Of a DNA stretch of 64,000 bases, positions 55,103 to 61,977 are shown piece after piece. Numbering within the stretch: position 1 is the stretch's first letter; each line of letters starts with the position of its first letter. A program made the translations under genes and the position numbers. The DNA is from Dorea phocaeensis (GTDB lineage Bacteria > Bacillota > Clostridia > Lachnospirales > Lachnospiraceae). Under the pieces are notes generated by a model. The model did no database searches. It was given only the letters and a program-made list of their open reading frames with translations, and was not told where the DNA came from. The DNA lies in assembly GCF_900240315.1 (NCBI RefSeq), contig NZ_OEPZ01000005.1:62001-126000 (forward strand), read 5' to 3'.

Positions 55103-55755
55103 GAAGGAATATCCGATTAGAAGAGATTTCTGACGGGCGCCTTTATACGGCGAATGATATGGTCAAGGCGGATTGTCGGGATTGTGAAGGGTGTTCGGCC
55201 TGCTGCCAAAACATGGAGGCGGTGGTACTGGATCCATTGGACATTGCAAATCTGTGTCAGGGACTTGGAAAGACCTTTGAAGAGCTAATGGGAAGCGCGA
55301 TCGAATTAAAGATTGTAGACGGAGTGATCCTTCCCCATCTGAAAATGACAGGAGAGGAAGAAACCTGTTCCTTCTTGGATCAGAATGGGCGGTGCAGCGT
55401 ACATTCGTTCCGTCCGGGAATCTGCAGACTATTCCCTCTGGGACGCTATTACGGCGAGGAAGGACTTCGCTATTTCCTTCAGGTGCATGAGTGCAGGAAG
55501 GAAGACAGAAGCAAAATCAAGGTGAAGAAATGGTTGGGAATCCCCGACCTTGCTTCCTATGAGAAATACATTTTGCAGTGGCATGCGTTCCTACAGACCT
55601 GTGAGAAAGCAATGGCGACACTGGATGATGAGAATCAGAGGATTTTTCAGCTTTATATTCTGCGGACGTTTTATCAGACGCCTTATGGACAGGAGTTTTA
55701 TCAGGAATTTTATCAGCGAATGTGTGAATTGAAAGCACGGCTGGGATTGGAATAG
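55099..55755 (+). CDS. YkgJ family cysteine-cluster protein
   Basis: 218 residues. Eight cysteines in two groups: CRDCEGCSACC (about 24-35) and CSFLDQNGRCSVHSFRPGICRLFPLGR (about 95-120), the zinc- or iron-chelating CxxxCxxCC-type pattern of the UPF0153/YkgJ family. The chemistry is not known; members may bind Fe-S or zinc. GGAGGGGG precedes the ATG, and its start overlaps the deacylase gene by 4 bases. Confidence 0.88.
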   Translation: MRRNIRLEEISDGRLYTANDMVKADCRDCEGCSACCQNMEAVVLDPLDIANLCQGLGKTFEELMGSAIELKIVDGVILPHLKMTGEEETCSFLDQNGRCSVHSFRPGICRLFPLGRYYGEEGLRYFLQVHECRKEDRSKIKVKKWLGIPDLASYEKYILQWHAFLQTCEKAMATLDDENQRIFQLYILRTFYQTPYGQEFYQEFYQRMCELKARLGLE

Positions 55756-55792
55756 AGCATGGAGGAAATGGGAAAATCAAAGGAAGAAAATT

Positions 55793-58564
55793 ATGGGAGA
55801 AGTTAGAAGATATATGACACTGGGCATTCTCGCCCACGTGGATGCCGGAAAGACGACGCTGTCAGAGAGCATTTTATACTTAAGCGGCAAGATCCGTACT
55901 CTGGGAAGGGTGGATCATCAGGACGCGTTTCTGGATACTCATGTCTTGGAGCGGAACCGGGGAATTACCATATTCTCCAAGCAGGCGGTGCTGGAGCTTG
56001 GGAATACCAAGGTGACGCTTCTGGACACGCCTGGGCATGTGGACTTTTCAGCAGAAATGGAGCGTACGCTTCAGGTGCTGGACTGTGCGATTCTCGTGAT
56101 CAGCGGTGCGGATGGTGTGCAGGGACATACCAGAACATTGTGGAAACTATTACGAAGATATCGGGTTCCGGTGTTTGTATTCGTGAACAAGATGGATCAG
56201 GAAGGGACGGACAGAGATCGCTTGCTTGGGGAATTAAAGCAGTCATTGAGTGATGGGATTACGGCATTTGATCTGATAGAAGAAAAGCAGGACCTGGAGG
56301 AATTTTACGAGAATATCGCTATGTGCGACGAGGTGGCTTTGGAATCCTATCTGCAGGAGGGAGCATTGTCGGATGAGAAGATAACAGAGCTGATTCATAG
56401 GCGGAAGGTGTTTCCCTGCTATTTTGGCTCGGCATTGAAGCTTGAAGGGGTGAAGGAGCTGCTGGCAGGAATGGAACGTTACACGCATTGGAATCCAACG
56501 GGACGTGCAGGAGGTGTGGAAGAATCGTCTTGCAGGAAGTTTAAGGGAGAGGGATTTGGTGCGCGGGTCTTCAAGATCTCAAGGGATGGACAGGGGAATC
56601 GGTTGACCCATCTTAAGATCACAAATGGCATGCTGCATGTAAAGGACATGTTACAAAATAGCGGCGAGGAAGCAGAAAAGTGGGAAGAAAAAGTAAACCA
56701 GATCCGTATCTATTCAGGAGAAAAATATGAGACGGTACAGCAGGCGGAGACTGGAGACATCTGTGCAGTAACGGGGCTTACCCACACATATCCCGGCGAG
56801 GGGATCGGAACTGAGAGGCGGGCGGAAGCACCGAAGCTGGAGCCGGTTTTAAATTACCGGGTGCTGTTTCCGGAAAATGTACATGTACATACGATGCTCC
56901 AACATTTGCGTATGCTGGAGGAAGAAGATCCCATGCTTCGGGTTGTGTGGGATGAAGAATTGGAGGAAACCCATGTACAGCTGATGGGAGAGGTGCAGAC
57001 GGAAGTGCTGCAAAGTGTCGTGGAGGAACGTTTTGGTGTCCGGGTGTCTTTTGACAGCGGCAGTATTGTTTATAAGGAAACGATTCAAAATACGGTGGAA
57101 GGGGTTGGTCACTATGAACCGCTTCGCCATTATGCAGAGGTACATTTGATTCTGGAGCCGGGAAGTCCGGGAAGTGGGCTGGTATTTGACACGGTCTGCA
57201 GTGAGGATGTGCTGGATCGGAACTGGCAGCGTCTGATTCTGACACACCTTGGAGAAAAGCGGCATCGCGGTGTTTTGATTGGGGCAGAGATTACGGATAT
57301 GAAGATTACGCTGGCAGCAGGGCGCGCGCATCTAAAGCATACGGAAGGGGGAGATTTCCGCCAGTCTACGTATCGGGCGGTGCGCCAGGGTCTGATGCAG
57401 GCAGAATCGGTACTTTTGGAGCCTTATTATGAATTCCGGCTGACGGTTCCTCAGGAGATGGTAGGACGCGCCCTTACGGATATACAGCGGATGTACGGAG
57501 AATTTGCCCCTCCGGTGACGGAAGGAGAATTTGCCGTGATTAGCGGAAGTGCGCCTGTATCAGAGATGCGCGCATACCAGCGTGAAGTCATTAGCTTTAC
57601 CAGGGGGCTGGGAAGCTTAAGTTTGGTGTTCCAGGGATATGCGCCGTGTCACAATGCGCAGGCAGTACAGCAGGAAGTAGGTTACGATCCGCAAGGAGAT
57701 ATGGAGAATCCGACAGGATCTGTATTCTGTTCTCACGGGGCAGGATTTTATGTGCCCTGGGATCAGGTTCCTGACCATATGCATATAGCAAGTCGGCTTC
57801 CCCGATTTTTGGCAGGGGAATTGGAAGAAGAGACGGATGCAGAAGCTTTGGCTGGAAGGACGGCAGTGTCTGCCGGGCGAAGAGGCGCTTCCTATGGGGG
57901 AAGCTATGATCCGGAAGAAGAGAAAGAATTAGAAGAAATCTTTATGAGGACTTACGGGAAGGTGGAAAGTAAGCGGCCAGGGTGGAGAAGAGAGATTCAC
58001 GCTTCTTCCGGCAAAACTTCCGGGAAGCAGAAAGAAAATCTAAGAGAATATCTGCTGGTGGATGGTTACAACATTATTCATGCATGGGAAGACTTAAGGG
58101 AGCTTGCGAAGGTGAATATTGAAGCGGCGCGTGGCAGGCTGATGGATATTCTCTGTAATTATCAGGGGTTCAAACGGTGCACCATGATTCTGGTCTTTGA
58201 TGCCTATAATGTAGAAGGCGATATTCTAGAGATTCAGAAGTATCACAATATTCATGTGGTATATACGAAAGAGGCGGAGACGGCCGACCAGTATATCGAA
58301 AAAGTAGTTCACGAGATTGGACGAAAATATCATGTAACCGTTGCGACCTCGGATGGTGTAGAGCAGGTAGTGACGCTGGGACAGGGCGGAACCCTGATTT
58401 CTGCCAGAGAGTTCTTAGAAGAGGTGCGATATGTGGAAGCGGCGATCAGAGAGGAAGCCAAGGCTCGCCGGGAGAGTGTGAAGACGTATCTATTCGATCA
58501 TGTGGATGAGGACCTGGCCGGGAAGATGGAAAAGGTTCGCCTGGGGGAAGAGGAGTCTTTGTAA
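55793..58564 (+). CDS. TetM-like translational GTPase fused to a Rae1/YacP NYN endonuclease
   Basis: 923 residues. The GTPase part has G1 AHVDAGKT (14-21), switch I RNRGITI, G3 DTPGH (78-82) and G4 NKMD (132-135). Elongation-factor domains II to V follow; LEPYYEFRLTVPQEMVGRAL matches the TetM/TetO domain V start. A linker of about 130 residues leads to an NYN nuclease (about 752-895): D757 (DGYN), D803 (VFDAYN), D832 (ETADQ) and D854 (TSDGVEQ) match the acidic positions of Bacillus Rae1/YacP, which cuts mRNA in the ribosomal A site. TetM-type GTPases bind that same site. AAAGGAAG precedes ATG 55793; it is the last gene before a terminator. Combined action on stalled ribosomes is inferred; tetracycline resistance is not shown. 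Confidence 0.87.
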   Translation: MGEVRRYMTLGILAHVDAGKTTLSESILYLSGKIRTLGRVDHQDAFLDTHVLERNRGITIFSKQAVLELGNTKVTLLDTPGHVDFSAEMERTLQVLDCAILVISGADGVQGHTRTLWKLLRRYRVPVFVFVNKMDQEGTDRDRLLGELKQSLSDGITAFDLIEEKQDLEEFYENIAMCDEVALESYLQEGALSDEKITELIHRRKVFPCYFGSALKLEGVKELLAGMERYTHWNPTGRAGGVEESSCRKFKGEGFGARVFKISRDGQGNRLTHLKITNGMLHVKDMLQNSGEEAEKWEEKVNQIRIYSGEKYETVQQAETGDICAVTGLTHTYPGEGIGTERRAEAPKLEPVLNYRVLFPENVHVHTMLQHLRMLEEEDPMLRVVWDEELEETHVQLMGEVQTEVLQSVVEERFGVRVSFDSGSIVYKETIQNTVEGVGHYEPLRHYAEVHLILEPGSPGSGLVFDTVCSEDVLDRNWQRLILTHLGEKRHRGVLIGAEITDMKITLAAGRAHLKHTEGGDFRQSTYRAVRQGLMQAESVLLEPYYEFRLTVPQEMVGRALTDIQRMYGEFAPPVTEGEFAVISGSAPVSEMRAYQREVISFTRGLGSLSLVFQGYAPCHNAQAVQQEVGYDPQGDMENPTGSVFCSHGAGFYVPWDQVPDHMHIASRLPRFLAGELEEETDAEALAGRTAVSAGRRGASYGGSYDPEEEKELEEIFMRTYGKVESKRPGWRREIHASSGKTSGKQKENLREYLLVDGYNIIHAWEDLRELAKVNIEAARGRLMDILCNYQGFKRCTMILVFDAYNVEGDILEIQKYHNIHVVYTKEAETADQYIEKVVHEIGRKYHVTVATSDGVEQVVTLGQGGTLISAREFLEEVRYVEAAIREEAKARRESVKTYLFDHVDEDLAGKMEKVRLGEEESL

Positions 58565-58610
58565 GAGGTAGTCGCCGAATATGATAGAAACTTATAAAAT
58601 GTGATAGAAG

Positions 58611-58656
58611 AACAACAGCCCGGTACAATTTTCTATGTGCCGGGCTGTTGTTTGAT
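58611..58656. terminator. Terminator after the GTPase-nuclease gene
   Basis: A 16-bp stem with one G-T pair (58611-58626 with 58637-58652) and a 10-base loop, then TTGATC on the plus side and AAGAA-rich sequence on the other. It can also serve the minus-strand gene at 58684. Confidence 0.8.
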
Positions 58657-58683
58657 CGTAAATATTTGTTTTTTTATCATCCG

Positions 58684-59145
58684 TTATATACCTGCTATGG
58701 AGAATTTTTCAATGACAAGATCCAGTTCCTGTGCAAGGTGATCGATGACTTCCTGGTAGATCTGCTGACGGATAGCACAATTTTTGGAAGTGCAGACAGG
58801 TTCTTGGTGTTCCTCGACTTTGCGCTGCTGATCCTGTTTGATTCGGATATAGAGTGTGCGCAGAAGATTGGAATTCTGTGTATTGACCTGATCGAGATAG
58901 TAGTCTACTTTTTCCGGGGCACCTTTGAGAAGGGCGGTTTCAAATGCGTGACGCATAGCGCGCTCGACCCTGGATGAAGTAGTGTTGTGTTTTTGAGCAA
59001 TGTCGTGATATAATGCACAGATTTTTCCGTCCGCATAATACGGATCGCTATCGAAGATTTCCATAGCGTCACAGATATAATTAAACCCTTTGACGCCGGC
59101 TGGAATTCCGATGCTGAGCAAGATATCCACCGTGCTTGTTTTCAT
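58684..59145 (-). CDS. Orphan Spo0A C-terminal (DNA-binding) domain protein
   Basis: 153 residues from ATG 59145 (GGGAGG 8 bases upstream; an earlier ATG at 59166 lacks a site). The first 90 residues match the Spo0A output domain: STVDILLSIGIPAGVKGFNYICDA and ALYHDIAQKHNTTSSRVERAMRHA, the recognition-helix stretch. There is no receiver domain. The C-terminal 60 residues are charged and may form a coiled coil. It could bind Spo0A-like boxes as a competitor or independent regulator. It is divergent from the XRE gene at 59324. Confidence 0.82.
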   Translation of the reverse strand: MKTSTVDILLSIGIPAGVKGFNYICDAMEIFDSDPYYADGKICALYHDIAQKHNTTSSRVERAMRHAFETALLKGAPEKVDYYLDQVNTQNSNLLRTLYIRIKQDQQRKVEEHQEPVCTSKNCAIRQQIYQEVIDHLAQELDLVIEKFSIAGI

Positions 59146-59206
59146 GATTGATGCCTCCCATTCCATTTTGTTTTACATGAAAAAATATAATAATGCAACT
59201 AATGAG

Positions 59207-59221
59207 TGTTGTAATACAACA
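59207..59221. promoter_or_regulatory. Perfect 15-base palindrome, likely operator
   Basis: TGTTGTAATACAACA, a 7-1-7 inverted repeat, in the 178-base gap between the divergent Spo0A-C and XRE genes. It precedes a TTGACA (59241-59246) and TACCAT (59264-59269) pair spaced 17 bases that could drive the XRE gene. A TATAAT (59279-59284) is also nearby. Confidence 0.55.
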
Positions 59222-59323
59222 AAAAATGACATAATTTTTGTTGACAATGGCGTAAAAATACCGTACCATTACCTATGATATAATACGAATCTGCGATATG
59301 AACCGGAAAGGATGACGGGATAA

Positions 59324-59683
59324 TTGAAAAAACGTATCAAATTAATCAGGCAGAATGCCGGACTTACACAACAGGAATTCGCAAAGCGAATCGGTGTATC
59401 TAGAAATACAATTGCCACTTACGAGACGAGTGGCCGTAATCCGATTGATGCGATTGTACGTGCTATGTGTCGTGAGTTTAACGTAAATGAGGAATGGCTT
59501 CGCACAGGAATCGGGGAAATGTATCTAGACAGTAATCCCGATGTAGAACTGTCGAAATGGTTTGGACAGTTGCTGCGCGAAGATTCGGATTCATTTAAAA
59601 AACAGTTGATCCTAAAGCTTTCCAAAATGACAGATGCAGAGTGGAAGCTTCTTCAGAAAATGTTGAAAAGCCCTTGCGACTAG
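59324..59683 (+). CDS. XRE family helix-turn-helix regulator
   Basis: 119 residues starting at TTG 59324, with a GGAAAGGA site about 11 bases upstream. The HTH spans about 3-58 (LIRQNAGLTQQEFAKRIGVSRNTIATYE), followed by EEWLRTGIGEMY, common in phage-type regulators. The C-terminal helix (SDSFKKQLILKLSKMTDAEWKLLQKML) may mediate dimerisation. Its stop codon is in a terminator loop and overlaps the 33-aa antisense ORF. Confidence 0.88.
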   Translation: MKKRIKLIRQNAGLTQQEFAKRIGVSRNTIATYETSGRNPIDAIVRAMCREFNVNEEWLRTGIGEMYLDSNPDVELSKWFGQLLREDSDSFKKQLILKLSKMTDAEWKLLQKMLKSPCD

Positions 59684-59710
59684 GAATGGCCAAGCAGGGC
59701 TTTTATAAAT
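59666..59710. terminator. Terminator at XRE 3' end, stop codons of both strands in loop
   Basis: A 9-bp stem (59666-59674 with 59696-59704) followed by TTTTATAAATT on the plus side; the minus side is A-rich then TTTTC. The XRE stop (59681-59683) and the antisense ORF stop (59680-59682) are both in the loop. Confidence 0.6.
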
Positions 59711-59781
59711 TCATAGATGCATTTCAGCTGTCCCGGATCAGCATCTTTAATCATCAGGATGATCTTCTGTCTTTTATCCAT
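59680..59781 (-). CDS. Small 33-aa protein, convergent with XRE gene
   Basis: 33 residues: MDKRQKIILMIKDADPGQLK... ending FIKALLGHS. GGAGGG lies 3 bases before ATG 59781, somewhat close. A minus-strand promoter is upstream (59846-59874). The helix-type sequence with an IYEFIKALLG end resembles short proteins or tails often found next to XRE genes. It overlaps the XRE stop codon by 4 bases. Too short for a firm call. Confidence 0.5.
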   Translation of the reverse strand: MDKRQKIILMIKDADPGQLKCIYEFIKALLGHS

Positions 59782-59845
59782 GATCCCTCCGTACCCAAAG
59801 TAAGTCTTTACGCCGGTACAACCTTACAATTTTGATGACGATATC

Positions 59846-59874
59846 AGTTTACGATAGTTTGTCAGAAAAGTCAA
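59846..59874 (-). promoter_or_regulatory. Minus-strand promoter for the 33-aa ORF
   Basis: Reading leftward, TTGACT (59874-59869) and TAAACT (59851-59846) are 17 bases apart, 65 bases from the ATG at 59781. The -35 is 10 bases from the operator at 59884. Confidence 0.5.
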
Positions 59875-59883
59875 TCGATTTTA

Positions 59884-59894
59884 CAAGATTCTTG
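59884..59894. promoter_or_regulatory. Operator O1, palindrome CAAGATTCTTG
   Basis: A perfect 5-1-5 palindrome between the divergent promoters, with centre 32 bases from O2. Confidence 0.6.
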
Positions 59895-59906
59895 CAAAAA
59901 TAAAGA

Positions 59907-59935
59907 TTGAAATTCCAAGAATCTTGTAATATAAT
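59907..59935 (+). promoter_or_regulatory. Promoter of the repressor-like gene, with operator O2 in the spacer
   Basis: TTGAAA (59907-59912) and TATAAT (59930-59935) are 17 bases apart. The spacer contains CAAGAATCTTG (59916-59926), so binding there would block the promoter. Confidence 0.7.
59916..59926. promoter_or_regulatory. Operator O2, palindrome CAAGAATCTTG
   Basis: A perfect 5-1-5 palindrome, differing from O1 only at the centre base. It lies inside the promoter spacer. Confidence 0.65.
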
Positions 59936-59969
59936 GAAAATATAAAAGTGGGAGACTAGGAGGATTTTT

Positions 59970-60713
59970 ATGGGAGTAGGTTCAAGAATCCAGGAACGCC
60001 GGCGGGAATTGGATATGTCTAGAAGCGAACTTGCAAATCAGGTTGGTATCACGCCCTCTGCGATTGCGAATTATGAAAACAGTGTTAGTTATCCCAAAAA
60101 AGAAATATTGATTGCGTTGATGGCGACATTACAGGTAGATGCCAATTATCTGTATCGAGACTATCTGTCGGATCAGATGGTTCGTACGCTGTGTGACGGG
60201 ATGGTGCCAGAGAGAGAGCAGGAGTCGATCGACAAGTATCGAAAGCTGTCCGATGCGGGTAAAGAAGTTGTGAATATGGTTATTGATGAAGAGTATCAGA
60301 GATTGGAACGGCACGGATGGGATCATTATCCATGTTGGAAGCCAGGGGAGAGATTGAAGAATACCGGCTTTATATTACAGGAGCATCGACATGTGCTGTA
60401 TGTTCCAGAGGGCAGTATCCCCAAAGAAGCCGATTTTTGTTTTCAGATTCAAATTGATCGTTACGAACCGGTTTTTAAGAAATATGATATTGTTGCATTG
60501 GGGAGGCGGCCAACCGGCCATAATGAGATGGGCGTGTTCTACCTCAATGATGCGTGCTATATCAGGCGGCTCTATCATGTGGGTGGTGAGCGGATTTTGA
60601 AAGCTTTGAATGTGATGGATCCGGATGTAAGGGTAACAGAAGAAGATGATTTCAGGTGCTTCGGAACCATTCTTGGAAAGGTTCAGGGAGAGTATGAACT
60701 AAGGATGGAGTAA
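59970..60713 (+). CDS. CI/LexA-like regulator: XRE HTH with S24-type C-terminal domain
   Basis: 247 residues. The HTH is at about 5-60 (RIQERRRELDMSRSELANQVGITPSAIANYE). After a helical linker (DKYRKLSDAGKEVVNMVIDEEYQRLE) comes a beta-rich C-terminal domain of about 115 residues resembling S24/LexA (ADFCFQIQIDRYEPVFKKYDIVAL and GVFYLNDACYIRRLY). The serine that begins autocleavage does not stand out, so it may not self-cleave. Two palindromes in its promoter suggest autorepression. CTAGGAGG precedes the ATG. Confidence 0.83.
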   Translation: MGVGSRIQERRRELDMSRSELANQVGITPSAIANYENSVSYPKKEILIALMATLQVDANYLYRDYLSDQMVRTLCDGMVPEREQESIDKYRKLSDAGKEVVNMVIDEEYQRLERHGWDHYPCWKPGERLKNTGFILQEHRHVLYVPEGSIPKEADFCFQIQIDRYEPVFKKYDIVALGRRPTGHNEMGVFYLNDACYIRRLYHVGGERILKALNVMDPDVRVTEEDDFRCFGTILGKVQGEYELRME

Positions 60714-60798
60714 AATAGAGAAGAAAAGGCCGAAGAAAACGAAGATAGAAAAGAAGAGATAGAAAGAAATAGAAAAAGATAGAATAGGAAGAGAGCAG
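60714..60798 (+). other. Purine-rich spacer
   Basis: Almost all A or G on the plus strand, with repeated (G/A)ATAGAA units. No hairpin or promoter is evident, so the next gene may be read through from 59970. Confidence 0.6.
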
Positions 60799-61977
60799 AT
60801 GCTGTATATAGTTCCCGATTATTATGAAGAATTTGCCTGCATGGCGGATAGGTGTGAGGATACCTGCTGTGCCGGGTGGAAAATTATGATCGATCGAAGA
60901 TCACTGATACGTTATGGAAAGGTCAAGGGACCTTTTCGGAAGCAGCTTCACAAGGCGATTTGCTGGCTGGATGGAACCTTTCGGCAGTCAAAGGAGCGTA
61001 GATGCGCTTGCCTGGATGAACAGAATCTATGTGAAATTTATAAGAATCTAGGCGGCGAAAGCCTGTGCCGTACGTGCAGGCTCTATCCGCGGCATATCGA
61101 GGAATTTGAGGGAGTAAGAGAGATAACGCTGTCGGTATCCTGTCCGGAGGTGGCAAGGATTCTTTTAAATAAGAAAGAACCGGTGCGATTTCTGAATTGT
61201 GAGACGGACAAATCGGAGGAATACGAAGAGTTTGATCCGTTCCTATATTCCATGCTGGTGGATGCCAGAAGTACGATGATACAGATTTTGCAGAACCGTG
61301 AACTTTCAGTTGAAGTCAGAGCCGGACTGATACTGGGACTTGCCCATGATATTCAAAGCCGGGTTGACCGGGAGCGGATATTTGCGTGTGAAGAATTGTT
61401 TGAACGTTATCAGAGACCAGAGGCTTTCTTATATGTGGAGAAAGCGCTGCAGGAATATCAAAATTGTCTGAAGCGGCGACATTATCTAGAATGGCAGATG
61501 TTGGAAGAGCTGCATTTTTTAGAGCTTTTAAGACCACAGTGGCAATCTCTTCTTCTAGAGTCTCAGGCGATTCTGTACGGACAGGGCAGCGAAGGTTTTC
61601 GCAGTATTTTTGAAGAATTCGATGAATGGATGGCGCATCATATGCCGGATTGGGAGATAAAGTGCGAGCAGCTTTTGGTGTATTTTATCTTTACCTACTT
61701 TTGCGGAGCGGTCTATGACGGGCGGGTTTACAGCAAGGTGCAGATGGCGGTAAGCAGTGTTCGTTGTATCTATCAGCTGATGGCCGCAAGATGGAAGAAG
61801 AATGAGAAGGAACTTCAAGTGGAAGATATTGTAGAGCTTGTGTATCGGTATTCCAGAGAAGTCGAGCATTCGGATCAGAATCTGGAGCAGATGGAACGGA
61901 TGATGGAGGAACATAACTGGCTGGCAAAAGCCTGTGAAAAGAAACGGTTGAAGAAAGGAGAAGGGAAAGATGATTGA
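60799..61977 (+). CDS. FliB-like flagellin lysine-N-methylase family protein
   Basis: 392 residues. The N-terminal cysteine-rich part (CMADRCEDTCCAGWKIMID, then RCACLDEQNLCEIYKNLG and LCRTCRLYPR, about 13-100) and the SCPEVARILL block fit the FliB/YkgJ-related family. The rest is helical. FliB methylates lysines of flagellin in Salmonella, but no flagellin or motility gene is near. The protein may modify another target. GGAAGAGAG precedes the ATG. Its end overlaps the nitroreductase start by 8 bases. Confidence 0.82.
   Translation: MLYIVPDYYEEFACMADRCEDTCCAGWKIMIDRRSLIRYGKVKGPFRKQLHKAICWLDGTFRQSKERRCACLDEQNLCEIYKNLGGESLCRTCRLYPRHIEEFEGVREITLSVSCPEVARILLNKKEPVRFLNCETDKSEEYEEFDPFLYSMLVDARSTMIQILQNRELSVEVRAGLILGLAHDIQSRVDRERIFACEELFERYQRPEAFLYVEKALQEYQNCLKRRHYLEWQMLEELHFLELLRPQWQSLLLESQAILYGQGSEGFRSIFEEFDEWMAHHMPDWEIKCEQLLVYFIFTYFCGAVYDGRVYSKVQMAVSSVRCIYQLMAARWKKNEKELQVEDIVELVYRYSREVEHSDQNLEQMERMMEEHNWLAKACEKKRLKKGEGKDD

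Noticed and set aside
55793-58564. Tetracycline resistance gene (tetM/tetO)
   Set aside because: The family resemblance is clear, but the C-terminal tail differs, the protein is far longer and carries a nuclease. Resistance cannot be claimed from sequence.
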